The notes under the pieces were generated by a model. That model had not been told where the DNA came from, ran no database searches, and was given only the letters and a program-made list of their open reading frames with translations. The translations under genes were made by a program, and so were the position numbers. Below are positions 30,970-40,313 of a stretch of 64,000 nucleotides of DNA, piece after piece. Position 1 is the first letter of the stretch, and each line of letters opens with the position of its first letter. This DNA is from JACQQW01 sp964520655 (GTDB lineage Bacteria; Omnitrophota; Gorgyraeia; Zapsychrales; Fredricksoniimonadaceae). The stretch is from contig CAZFNI010000002.1 of NCBI GenBank assembly GCA_964520655.1, positions 139,740-203,739 on the forward strand. The letters run 5' to 3'.

Positions 30970-32694
30970 ATGTCTACAAAACCAAAAAAGCAGATCAACG
31001 GCGCGCAGGCCTTAGTGGCGTGCCTTGAGAATTTCGGCGTGGAATACATCTGGGGACTTTCCGGCGGAGCCGCCATCCCCATCTTTGACGCTTTGGTCGG
31101 ATCAAAGATCAAATTGATCTTGACCCGCCACGAACAAGGAGCAACCCATATCGCGGACGGTTATGCGCGGGTCAGCGGCAAGCCGGGTGTTGTGCTGGTG
31201 ACCTCTGGTCCAGGCGCGACCAACACAGTGACCGGGATCATGACCGCGATGATGGATTCAGTGCCCATGATCGTTTTGACAGGCCAGACCATCAGCTCCA
31301 TGCTTGGCAAAGACGCTTTTCAGGAATCAGACATTGTGGGCATCTCCATGCCTGTGGTCAAGCACAGCTACTTGGTCAAGAATACCAACGATATCCCGCG
31401 GATCATCAAAGAAGCCTGGGAAATTTGCCAAACCGGCAGACCTGGTCCTGTGCTCATTGACCTGCCCAAGGACATCACCTCCGGTGTTTTTACCGCTGAA
31501 ACCCTTGATCCTCAAACGGATATCCCCGGCTACACCACACCGGGCAAAGCCAATAAATCTGATATCGCCAAAATGGCGAAATTATTCAAAGGCTCCAAAA
31601 AACCGCTATTGCTCGTTGGGCATGGGGCTGTGATCGCCAAAGCCGGCGACGCTGTCAAAAAACTGGCGGAAAAACTGCGCGCTCCCGTGACCAATACGCT
31701 TTTAGGAAAAGGCGAATTCCCTGAAACACATCATTTATCTTTAGGCATGCTCGGCATGCATGGAACAGCCTATGCCAATAAAGCGCTGGTCAACTGCGAC
31801 CTGATATTATCCATCGGTTCCCGCTGGGATGACCGCATCAACGGTAATAATAACGAATTTTGCGTGAACGCGAAAAAGCTCCATATAGACATTGACTTTG
31901 CCGAGATCAATAAGATCGTCAAACCCGATGCCTGGGTCGTAGGCAATGCTAAAGAAGTGTTAGAAGAGTTGGTGAAGCTCGTTGAACCGCTAGACACGGC
32001 TGATTGGCTCAAAGAGCTGGAATTCTATAAAAAAGAATACCCTCTCAAATATTCTAATGCCAAAGGTTTGACCGCTCAGCAGGTGATTGATACCTGCTAT
32101 AAAGAAAGCCGCGGCCAAGCGATCGTGACGACAGATGTCGGCCAGCATCAAATGTGGGCCGCGCAATTTTATTTATCTGATAAAGGAAATCACTGGATAT
32201 CATCTGGCGGTGCCGGAACCATGGGCTACGGATTCCCCGCGGCTCTTGGTGCTCAATTCGCTGATCCAAAAGCGCTGGTGGTGGCGATCGTTGGAGACGG
32301 TGGCTTTCAGATGACACTGTTTGAATTGTCGACCATGTTCATCCATAAACTTCCTGTTAAAATACTCATCATCGATAATAAATATCTGGGGATGGTGCGC
32401 CAATGGCAGGAGCTTTTCTTTGACAACCGCCTCTCAGGGGTCGATTTGGAAGGAAACCCGGATTTCGTGAAGCTGGCAGAAGCCTACGGCATCAAAGGCT
32501 TCCACATCAACAATCCAGAGCATTGCGCTGCTGTCATGCGCGAGGCATTGAATTACCCAGGCCCCTGCCTTATCCATGCGGAGGTCATCAAAGAAGACAA
32601 CGTCTTTCCAATGGTTCCGGCAGGTAAATCCGCGCACCATATGATCATTGAAAAACCGACGCAAAAAATGGAAAAACCGACAGGCTCAACTTAA
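30970..32694 (+). CDS. ilvB: Acetolactate synthase large subunit
   Basis: A 574-residue thiamine diphosphate enzyme. The N-terminal Pyr domain has the catalytic Glu in LTRHEQGATHIADGYAR. The central domain and the C-terminal PP domain have GDGGFQMTLFELSTM near residue 442, followed by NNKYLGMVRQWQELFF-type sequence (IDNKYLGMVRQWQ). It makes 2-acetolactate or 2-aceto-2-hydroxybutyrate, the first step of valine, leucine and isoleucine synthesis. An AAGGAC site precedes the ATG. ilvN follows after 11 bp. Confidence 0.95.
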   Translation: MSTKPKKQINGAQALVACLENFGVEYIWGLSGGAAIPIFDALVGSKIKLILTRHEQGATHIADGYARVSGKPGVVLVTSGPGATNTVTGIMTAMMDSVPMIVLTGQTISSMLGKDAFQESDIVGISMPVVKHSYLVKNTNDIPRIIKEAWEICQTGRPGPVLIDLPKDITSGVFTAETLDPQTDIPGYTTPGKANKSDIAKMAKLFKGSKKPLLLVGHGAVIAKAGDAVKKLAEKLRAPVTNTLLGKGEFPETHHLSLGMLGMHGTAYANKALVNCDLILSIGSRWDDRINGNNNEFCVNAKKLHIDIDFAEINKIVKPDAWVVGNAKEVLEELVKLVEPLDTADWLKELEFYKKEYPLKYSNAKGLTAQQVIDTCYKESRGQAIVTTDVGQHQMWAAQFYLSDKGNHWISSGGAGTMGYGFPAALGAQFADPKALVVAIVGDGGFQMTLFELSTMFIHKLPVKILIIDNKYLGMVRQWQELFFDNRLSGVDLEGNPDFVKLAEAYGIKGFHINNPEHCAAVMREALNYPGPCLIHAEVIKEDNVFPMVPAGKSAHHMIIEKPTQKMEKPTGST

Positions 32695-32705
32695 AGAAGG
32701 TTCCT

Positions 32706-33206
32706 ATGACAATACCCACTGTCCCTACACATACGATCAGCGTTCTTGTTGCTAATAAACCAGGCGTCCTGGTACGCATCGCACTTGTTTTCGCCCGTCG
32801 TGGCTATAACATTGACTCCCTGGTCGTGTCTCCGACGATCAACCCGAAATTCTCTCGCATGACCATCACAGCCAAAGGCGACCTGGAAACGCTCGACCAG
32901 ATCATTAAAAATGTTGGCAAGCTCATTGATGTTATCCATTGCGGGGAGCATGACGCGACGCATTCGATCGAAAAAGAATTAGCATTGCTTAAAGTAAAGG
33001 CGACGCCCAGCGTCAAGACTTTCATCAGCAAATACACCCGTAAATTCCGCATCAAGGTCGACGACACCTCTGAAGGGTTTTATGTCATTGAACAAACAGG
33101 GACAACTTCAGAACTCAATGAATTTGAATCGGTGATGAAGAAATACACGGTCGAGATGGTGCGCACCGGCAAGGTACTGATCACTAAAGGCAAAGAAAAG
33201 ACCTAA
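32706..33206 (+). CDS. ilvN: Acetolactate synthase small (regulatory) subunit
   Basis: A 166-residue protein with an N-terminal ACT domain (HTISVLVANKPGVLVRIALVFARRGYNIDSL) and a C-terminal domain, the full-length IlvN/IlvH layout. It activates the large subunit and confers valine feedback inhibition. It ends 3 bp before a convergent minus-strand gene. Confidence 0.95.
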   Translation: MTIPTVPTHTISVLVANKPGVLVRIALVFARRGYNIDSLVVSPTINPKFSRMTITAKGDLETLDQIIKNVGKLIDVIHCGEHDATHSIEKELALLKVKATPSVKTFISKYTRKFRIKVDDTSEGFYVIEQTGTTSELNEFESVMKKYTVEMVRTGKVLITKGKEKT

Positions 33207-33209
33207 GTC

Positions 33210-33620
33210 TTATTCATTGAGATGGCAGGCGGTGATCGGCGGCAGATCTTTGGGCGGCAAGATCACTTCATAAATATCGATATGGTCTTCCGTGACCTCG
33301 ATCGATGATATCAAACAACGCTCTCTATCAACGCTTGGATGGTCGATCCCTAAATATTGAGCGATCCCGGACTTTAATGCGTCCAACTCCAGATATAGAA
33401 TAAATGACTGCTCACCTTCCGCCGCGTTCAACGCGGATCGAACCATGGAAAAATCCAGATCAAGGACCCACTCAAGCGTTTTTCCTTTACAGAATCCCTT
33501 CAATCCTGTATCAGCCTCGATAGTGCTGGAACAAGAGATCTTGGAAAAATCAAAACTTAATAATGTTTCATCAGGATTTAAACGGATATTTAGCCCGGAT
33601 GAGCTGTCTTGACATGGCAT
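33210..33620 (-). CDS. Protein of unknown function, 136 residues
   Basis: No family recognised. It is soluble, mainly beta by its alternating pattern, acidic, with cysteines at 3, 30, 44, 106 and 132. It lies 11 bp after the coiled-coil membrane gene and is the last gene of the giant-protein operon. Only a weak ribosome binding site precedes the ATG, so translation may depend on coupling. Confidence 0.55.
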   Translation of the reverse strand: MPCQDSSSGLNIRLNPDETLLSFDFSKISCSSTIEADTGLKGFCKGKTLEWVLDLDFSMVRSALNAAEGEQSFILYLELDALKSGIAQYLGIDHPSVDRERCLISSIEVTEDHIDIYEVILPPKDLPPITACHLNE

Positions 33621-33631
33621 ATGAGGAAAAC

Positions 33632-34579
33632 CTACTTATGCATCCGTTCTCTGAGCGCTTGCTTCATATCTTCTGCCCGTTCTTTAGCTGCCTGGGCCCT
33701 TTCTTTCGCATCATTCATCTTATCTTTAACTACCCTTAATTTATCTGTATTGTCCTCGATCTTATCGTGCACCTCATCCATCCGATCCCGCATCTGTTCC
33801 ATCAATTGTGAAACGCGCTCCTTAGAAGATTTCATCTGATCCAGGTTCTGCTGACGCATCTCCGCCAGATCCTGCTGCCGTTCTTTGATCCTTGATAACA
33901 CTTCCTTTTCATTATCCAAGATTTCCTGGATCTTGATCTCCAATATGCCTGTCTTATCAGTCTTCATCGCCGCGATAGCCGCAGACTGTTCCAGTAGAAC
34001 ATTATGAATATTCTCGACAGAATCCCGAGCCCTGTTGTTATATTCACGGGATTTTTCTATGATGGCCTTCTGCATTTCAACAAGCTGGGATACTTGGATC
34101 TTCAGCGAAGTTAAACGATTTGCCAGATCTTCTTTGGGCCGCAGCAGATCAGCAATATCAATGTCTTTGACTTGCCTGTCAATGCCTGCGATGCCTTCCC
34201 GTAATTGGTCATTGAACTTAATGATCGCGGTCTCGTTACCAGCTAACTCTAAAGCCCTGCCGTTGAATTCATTGATCGCTTCTTTGAGTTTAAACAGGTC
34301 AAAATCCTGATATTCTTCCCTGTTGGCCTGCTCATATAATTTGGCCACACTGGTACTTTGTTTGATCAGGTCATCTCTTTGCTCGGTCATGCTCCCGCCT
34401 AGAATATCCTGTTGTTCTTTAAACTTTTTAATACTATCTTTGATCTCGTTGATCGCGACCGAAGCCGTCAGAGATTGTCCCTTGGAATTCTTAACTATAG
34501 GCCGGAAAAAGATCATGTAAGTGACCATGATCGCGCCTATGATGGCGATCACAGGGGCTAAATACAGTAAACGTATCAT
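33632..34579 (-). CDS. Membrane-anchored coiled-coil protein
   Basis: A 315-residue protein with one N-terminal transmembrane segment (about 4-27) and a long, heptad-rich, charged helical region (about 45-315). The C-terminal third is rich in D-K-x-x-x-V and K-E-R-A-x-x stretches. It should form a long coiled coil in the periplasm or cytoplasm. It overlaps the DUF255 gene by 4 bp. Its role may be to scaffold or tether products of this operon, by analogy only. Confidence 0.6.
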   Translation of the reverse strand: MIRLLYLAPVIAIIGAIMVTYMIFFRPIVKNSKGQSLTASVAINEIKDSIKKFKEQQDILGGSMTEQRDDLIKQSTSVAKLYEQANREEYQDFDLFKLKEAINEFNGRALELAGNETAIIKFNDQLREGIAGIDRQVKDIDIADLLRPKEDLANRLTSLKIQVSQLVEMQKAIIEKSREYNNRARDSVENIHNVLLEQSAAIAAMKTDKTGILEIKIQEILDNEKEVLSRIKERQQDLAEMRQQNLDQMKSSKERVSQLMEQMRDRMDEVHDKIEDNTDKLRVVKDKMNDAKERAQAAKERAEDMKQALRERMHK

Positions 34580-36537
34580 GTCAACTGTCCTTGTAAGCCT
34601 TTAAGATCAGAGATCGGCAGTCCGCACACACCCTTCCTGCAAACGCTGACCTTAAAAGGTTGGTCCGTTGGTTTGATCTTAAGCACTAAGTTTGGTACAT
34701 AGCATTTATACACCATTTTCCTGATCTGCACAAGTTGTTGTGCGCTAACACCACCCGTTACTTGAACATCTACCGGGCCATCGCGCTGCATACTCATCGC
34801 TAAAAGAAAATACGTATACCCGTGAGGCGCTTTAACCAGGACAGGATAGAATCGCGTTTCTAATAAGCTTAATTTATCTCTGTATTCCTTTTTACCCGTT
34901 ATAAAGAGCAATTTAGCAAAAACCATGGCTGCCATGGAATTTCCCGACGGCATGGCACCATCATAGATCTCGATCGGCCTGACGATCAACCCGGAATCTT
35001 CCTGTGTCATATAATATCCGCCGCGGCCGTCACTAAAACGGCGACAGCATTCCTCTACAAGATCCTCTGCTGTCTTAAGATACTTCTCCTGAGACGTTGC
35101 TTCATATAACATGATCAACCCATAAGAGAAATAAACGTAATCATCCAGCATTCCGTTAATTCCTGATGCGTGAAGCAAAACGCCGTCCTTTAAATAATTC
35201 TGCAGAATATATTCCGCGCAATGTTGTGCCTGTTGAATGTATGCATCTTCTCCTAATGCTAGACCTCCCACACACAACGCCGCGATCATCAACCCGTTCC
35301 AGTCAGTCAGGATCTTGTCATCCAGATGCAGAGGCATGCGTTCTCGTCGGTATTCCAACAGCTTGCGGCGGGCAATATCCATCCGTTCCCCATCTGCAAC
35401 AACGATATCTTTCGCAGAATACAGGATATTCACCGAAATAAACTCGCCATGCGGGTCATGGGCAACATTCCCATCAGGACTTACGCCATGATACATTTTA
35501 AACAGTTTGGCTTCGCTTTCGCCCAGGACCGCGGTGATCTCATGGTCAGCAAATACATAATATGCCCCCTCTTGCCCCTTACTGTCAGCATCATAGGCGC
35601 AATAAAATCCACCCTCAGGGTCTTTCATTTCAGCCAATACATAATCCATTGTGCGCCTGGCGATCTCTATCAATGCGCGATCTTGCGTCTTCTGGTAGCA
35701 CTGGACATACGCAATGACAAGCAATGCCTGGTCATATAACATCTTCTCAAAATGCGGCACTTGCCATTCCTGGTCCGTTGCATAACGGTGAAAACCAGAT
35801 GCCAGGTGGTCATGGATGCCCCGCTTCGCCATCGTTGTCAATGTATGTTCAACCATGGGGAGTGTCGGACTTTCCTTGGAATCCATTGATAGCAGGAATG
35901 ATAATGTGTGCCCCATGGGAAATTTAGGAGCATTGGAGAATCCGCCATGAACCGTATCATACTGTGCAGCTAACTTTTGAACGGCATCATCTAAGATAGA
36001 ATAGTCGGTAGGTCCAGCATCAGTTTCTGCCGTCATCGACTGGCGCAGTATTGAAATAAGCTCATCTGAAGAAGAGAGTATACCCTCATGATCAGAGGTC
36101 CAGGCATTATGGATCGATAAAAGGACATCTTTAAATCCCGGAGAACCCCACTTGGCAGCAGGCGGGAAATATGTGCCCCCATAAAATGGTTTACCGTCAG
36201 GTTTAAGAAAAACAGACAGCGGCCACCCGCCTTGCCCTGCGATGGCCATGACCGCATTCATATAAATGTGATCGATGTCAGGACGTTCCTCACGGTCAAC
36301 CTTGATGGCAACAAAATATTGATTGAGGATATCCGCGGTTGCCTGATCCTCAAAACTTTCATGTGCCATAACATGACACCAATGGCAGGTTGAATATCCG
36401 ATAGAAAGGAAAATGGGCTTATGTTCTTTGGCGGCTTTCTGGAATGCCGCGTTCCCCCATGGGAACCAATGGACTGGATTTGTGGCGTGCTGTCTTAAAT
36501 ACGGACTGCGTTCAGCGGCTAAATGGTTAGTCACCAT
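34576..36537 (-). CDS. DUF255/YyaL family thioredoxin-fold protein
   Basis: A 653-residue protein of the spermatogenesis-associated protein 20 (YyaL) family. It begins NHLAAERSPYLRQHATNPVHWFPW and has a thioredoxin fold with C51-H-W-C54 (GYSTCHWCHVM). The rest is an (alpha/alpha)6 barrel like those of sugar epimerases (GGFSNAPKFPMG, CAYDADSKGQEG). Function unsettled; a thiol-redox or carbohydrate role has been proposed. It sits inside the giant-surface-protein operon, sharing one base with the upstream gene (TAATG), which ties it to that system. Confidence 0.88.
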   Translation of the reverse strand: MVTNHLAAERSPYLRQHATNPVHWFPWGNAAFQKAAKEHKPIFLSIGYSTCHWCHVMAHESFEDQATADILNQYFVAIKVDREERPDIDHIYMNAVMAIAGQGGWPLSVFLKPDGKPFYGGTYFPPAAKWGSPGFKDVLLSIHNAWTSDHEGILSSSDELISILRQSMTAETDAGPTDYSILDDAVQKLAAQYDTVHGGFSNAPKFPMGHTLSFLLSMDSKESPTLPMVEHTLTTMAKRGIHDHLASGFHRYATDQEWQVPHFEKMLYDQALLVIAYVQCYQKTQDRALIEIARRTMDYVLAEMKDPEGGFYCAYDADSKGQEGAYYVFADHEITAVLGESEAKLFKMYHGVSPDGNVAHDPHGEFISVNILYSAKDIVVADGERMDIARRKLLEYRRERMPLHLDDKILTDWNGLMIAALCVGGLALGEDAYIQQAQHCAEYILQNYLKDGVLLHASGINGMLDDYVYFSYGLIMLYEATSQEKYLKTAEDLVEECCRRFSDGRGGYYMTQEDSGLIVRPIEIYDGAMPSGNSMAAMVFAKLLFITGKKEYRDKLSLLETRFYPVLVKAPHGYTYFLLAMSMQRDGPVDVQVTGGVSAQQLVQIRKMVYKCYVPNLVLKIKPTDQPFKVSVCRKGVCGLPISDLKGLQGQLT

Positions 36538-39500
36538 TATGGAGAGTCAAACACTTCCAGGGTCTTTTTTATAGCTTCATCCCGGTCTACAGGGGGCAAT
36601 TCATTTGTTTTATCAGATCTTTTATCAACGGTTACCGGGGACTGGGAAACAGGAGCCTGGATCTCCATTGAACTTACGGGAACAGTGACGGGAACCGGCT
36701 TCTCCATATTCGTCTTGGCCTGTTCCATGAATTTTCGGGTTTGTTTAAAATCAGGCAAAATATCTTCCAGGTCTTTCAATTTATTATACGCGGCCTCATA
36801 ATTCTCTTTCTTATACAACCCCATCGCTTCTTCATAGATCGCAGAGGCGCTTTCATTAAGCCGCTGCTCGATGGCTTTACGTTCATCTTCCAATTGCTTC
36901 TGATGTTCTTTGGCCTTTTTCGCTAGTTCTTCTTTTTTCTTATTCTCGATGATCTCTTGTTCTTTTTGTTTTTTCAATTCGATCTTACGCTGCTGCTCTT
37001 CCATCTTGGCTTTGGCAAGTTGATTCTTTCGATCCGCTTCCTGCTGCTTTCTTGCTTCTGCTTCCTGCTTTAGCTGATCCTTACGTTTCTCGATAAGTTC
37101 TCTCGCATGCTGATCTTCAAAATGCTTCTTTCTTTTATTAGAAAACTCTACCTGTTCCTGACGAGCTTTGTCATTATTCTGGACAGATTCTGCTTCATCC
37201 ATCGAGATCGGTTTTACTGGTTTTGACTCTTCTACCTTGACCGGCTGTTCTTGCGCAGCAGGGGTAAGAGGTACACGCCGGAACATAAGTTCTTCATCTT
37301 CTTTTTCACGTTTGCGTTGTTCCCTTGCGCGTTCTTCATCTAATCGACGGTTCTCGCGTTCCTTAAGCCTTAAAGCTTCCATACGAATTTTTTCGCGCTG
37401 GCCGGATTCTTCGGCATACCTGCGCTGCCGCTCAAATTGAGCGTTCAATTCGACCTGACGGGCACGCTCCTTTTGTGCCAATGCGTTCGCCATCTTTTGT
37501 TTTCGGATCTGCTCGGCAATAAACAGGCTCCGTTCACGTTCATGGGCAGCACTGGCCCTGGCTGTCACTTTTTCATAATATCGTTCGATCTTGATCGAAT
37601 ACGCCTTCGCGGCTTTATACCCGTGATTACTCAGATCATCAAAGATGACCTTTGCCGCCGTATATTTCTTAGCCTTATATAAAGCGATCGCGTGATCAAA
37701 GACTTCATCTTTGGAACGTTCTATTTCCACCTGCTCATAATCCTGCCTTTCGCGCTTGGCTTTTTCGGCAGCAAGACGTTCAGCACGCTTTAACTTTTCT
37801 TGCTGTGCTTCCTCAAGAAGCATGGCCTTTGCCTGAGCCTGACGCTCCTTGCGATCCTTAAGCAAAACCTCCCGTGGTGTCAGTTTTTTGTTTATCGTCT
37901 TACTGACAACAGGCGCCTTTGGCTCGATCGGTTTTTGCTCAACATCAGTTTTTTCTTTAAGTTTTTGTTCAGGTCTTTCTTTTGGTTTAGCTTTTTCCTG
38001 GGATTCTTTGTTATCTTCCTGAACGATCGTACGTTTAAGCGCTTCTAGTGTTTCCAATAAACTCTCTAATTCGGAGAACTTTGCCTTGGCCAGATTAAAA
38101 TCTTTAGCCTTGGAAGCCGCCAAGATCTCATCGTTAAGATTGACGGCCTTATCTGCCAATGTTTGAATCTCCGATTCCTGGGCCTGTCGCAGTTGTCTCC
38201 TGCGTTCTTCTTCCGCTCGGCGTCTTTCCTCTTCAGCCGCTTTCACCAGGATAGCCTCATGCTGGCGTTTTGCTTCCAGCGCCTGCAAACGGTCCTCTTC
38301 TTTGATCGTTCTTTCCAGGACGGCCTGACGCTCGGCCTGTTTGGCATCTTCTTTAATATGCGCCAAATACCAGCGGGTCATTTTGTAATTTGGAGAATCT
38401 GTTTCGATCTGGAGGAAAGAAGTGTAGGCTTCTTCAAATTTCTGATTGCGTAAATGAATGATCGCTTCATCGTATTGATATTTGATCTGGGCCATACGCT
38501 GTTCGTGAGCGATCTTTTCCTGACGTTTGCGCTCACGTTCTTCATCTTCACGCAGCTGGCGCAGGATAGATTCTTTTTGCTGTTTAATGCGGTTAAGCAT
38601 CTCATCGACCTTGGCCATTTTCTTTTTGACCGGGGCCATGCGTTTATCTTCTGCCAACATGCTGATCTTCTGCAAGACCTGGGCAGAACGCTGGGCCAAC
38701 GATTCAATGATCTTAGCCTCGTCGATCTCCTGCTCTTTTGTCAATACGGTTTTGGATGGTTCTTGGACAATTGGAGGGATTTCACTCTTTTTTTCTTCAT
38801 TCTTTTTTACTTCAGGCTTTTGTTCCGGCTGTTTGGCCTGTTCAACCCTGACCGCCTCTTTTTTAACGCGCTGCGCTTCCCGATTTAGGATCTCTTCTTC
38901 TTTGGCCTTGCGCCTGGCTTCAGCTTCCTTGGCCAGCATATCCTGTTTTTGTTTACGGGCCTCCTCCTGTGCTTGCCGCTTCTTTTCCATCTCAGCTATC
39001 TGGGCCTGCTTTTGAATATCCTTTTCTTTAATAAGAGCGATCTTGGCAATATACGCTTTTGTGGAGCGATAGCCCGGTAATGTTTTATCCACATCATTGA
39101 ATTTTTCCAAAGACTCATCGTAAGTCTTTTTATCAAACAAGTTGACCGCGGCTTGGTATACAAAAGCGACCTGTTCCTCCAGCTGCTTGATACGCTGCTT
39201 TTCTTTCTCCTGGGCTTCCTTCTGTTCAAGGGCTTCTTTTTTACGTTTGGCTACTTCTTCTTCCCATTGCTGAAGGGCAAGTTCCTTGGCCTTGATCTGA
39301 TCAACACGGGCTTGTTCTGCCGCCATATCTTTGTCTGCACGCGCGATGTAATTACGGGAAGCTTTATAATCCGGAACAACCCATTCCACCTCTTCAAACT
39401 TCTTTTTCGCTTCCATATACTTCTTGTTCTTGTATAAACTCACGGCTTCATTATAAACAGTGTCCGCCTGGGCATTGATCTGGTTCTTCCTGTCTTTTTC

Positions 39501-40313
39501 TTTCTGCTCGATCTCCTTATGCCAGGCTTCCTTTTCACGCTGACGGGCACGCTGGGCTTCCTCCTGCTGGCGGGCTTCTTCCTTTTGGTCCGCCTTGGAA
39601 AGAGCAACTTCCGTCTGAATGATGTTCTGGTCAATGATCCTCAAATAACTATTTGTTCCCTTATAGTTATCCGACAATTCCTGAACATGAGAGAACATCT
39701 CTTTGGCTTCTTTATATTTTTTCTCTTTATAATAGGCAACAGCCTGTTCGTAGGCGCCTGCAGCATCGGAAAGCTTAACCTGCTTTTCCTGAATCTGCAG
39801 ACGAACCTGCTGCTTCTCCTGTCTCTTGATCGCGATTTCCTGGGCTTTTAATTTTTCCGCGCTTTGGTTGATGTATTTCGTCATTTCAGGATGTTCAGTG
39901 ATATTGATGGCCTTTTCAAAATATTCGCGGGCCTGATCAAACTTCCCTTCATCCTGCAGCTCCATCCCTTTTTCGTAATATTCCCTGGCCCGCTCCTCAC
40001 GTTTTTGATTGCGTTTGACAACCGACTGCTCTTTGATCTTATCGTTGACGCGTTTTATATTTTCGCGGGATTTGATGATGAGTTTTTTCAGATCGTAGAC
40101 GTAACTGGAAGCCGCCTCAGATGTATCCTGGTCAGAGGCAGCAGCCTCCATGTCGCCGTCTTTGGCTGGCTTGGAGTGGTCTTCATTGACAACAGCAGCA
40201 GCGGAATCAACCGAAGGCTCATTATCAAGCCCAGTAGCGGGCTGACCGGCGAACGCCGGAGAAGCTATTAATAATAGGAAATAAAGAATAACATATGACA
40301 TAATTTTTATCAT
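36537..40313 (-). CDS. 1258-residue exported TPR/charged coiled-coil protein
   Basis: Starts with a signal peptide (MIKIMSYVILYFLLLIASPAFA). The rest alternates seven TPR-like units with long, Lys/Glu/Gln-rich helices. The units share the pattern Y-x-x-A-x-x-L/Y-Y-K-x-K-K-Y-x-E-A-K/Y-x-x-F (for example VYNEAVSLYKNKKYMEAKKKF and IYEEAMGLYKKENYEAAYNKL). The linkers have almost no hydrophobic core and resemble single alpha-helices or coiled coils. It would be a very long, flexible periplasmic or envelope scaffold. The ATG at 40313 overlaps the upstream stop as ATGA and has an AAGGGTG site. I know of no characterised protein with this layout. Confidence 0.75.
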   Translation of the reverse strand: MIKIMSYVILYFLLLIASPAFAGQPATGLDNEPSVDSAAAVVNEDHSKPAKDGDMEAAASDQDTSEAASSYVYDLKKLIIKSRENIKRVNDKIKEQSVVKRNQKREERAREYYEKGMELQDEGKFDQAREYFEKAINITEHPEMTKYINQSAEKLKAQEIAIKRQEKQQVRLQIQEKQVKLSDAAGAYEQAVAYYKEKKYKEAKEMFSHVQELSDNYKGTNSYLRIIDQNIIQTEVALSKADQKEEARQQEEAQRARQREKEAWHKEIEQKEKDRKNQINAQADTVYNEAVSLYKNKKYMEAKKKFEEVEWVVPDYKASRNYIARADKDMAAEQARVDQIKAKELALQQWEEEVAKRKKEALEQKEAQEKEKQRIKQLEEQVAFVYQAAVNLFDKKTYDESLEKFNDVDKTLPGYRSTKAYIAKIALIKEKDIQKQAQIAEMEKKRQAQEEARKQKQDMLAKEAEARRKAKEEEILNREAQRVKKEAVRVEQAKQPEQKPEVKKNEEKKSEIPPIVQEPSKTVLTKEQEIDEAKIIESLAQRSAQVLQKISMLAEDKRMAPVKKKMAKVDEMLNRIKQQKESILRQLREDEERERKRQEKIAHEQRMAQIKYQYDEAIIHLRNQKFEEAYTSFLQIETDSPNYKMTRWYLAHIKEDAKQAERQAVLERTIKEEDRLQALEAKRQHEAILVKAAEEERRRAEEERRRQLRQAQESEIQTLADKAVNLNDEILAASKAKDFNLAKAKFSELESLLETLEALKRTIVQEDNKESQEKAKPKERPEQKLKEKTDVEQKPIEPKAPVVSKTINKKLTPREVLLKDRKERQAQAKAMLLEEAQQEKLKRAERLAAEKAKRERQDYEQVEIERSKDEVFDHAIALYKAKKYTAAKVIFDDLSNHGYKAAKAYSIKIERYYEKVTARASAAHERERSLFIAEQIRKQKMANALAQKERARQVELNAQFERQRRYAEESGQREKIRMEALRLKERENRRLDEERAREQRKREKEDEELMFRRVPLTPAAQEQPVKVEESKPVKPISMDEAESVQNNDKARQEQVEFSNKRKKHFEDQHARELIEKRKDQLKQEAEARKQQEADRKNQLAKAKMEEQQRKIELKKQKEQEIIENKKKEELAKKAKEHQKQLEDERKAIEQRLNESASAIYEEAMGLYKKENYEAAYNKLKDLEDILPDFKQTRKFMEQAKTNMEKPVPVTVPVSSMEIQAPVSQSPVTVDKRSDKTNELPPVDRDEAIKKTLEVFDSP

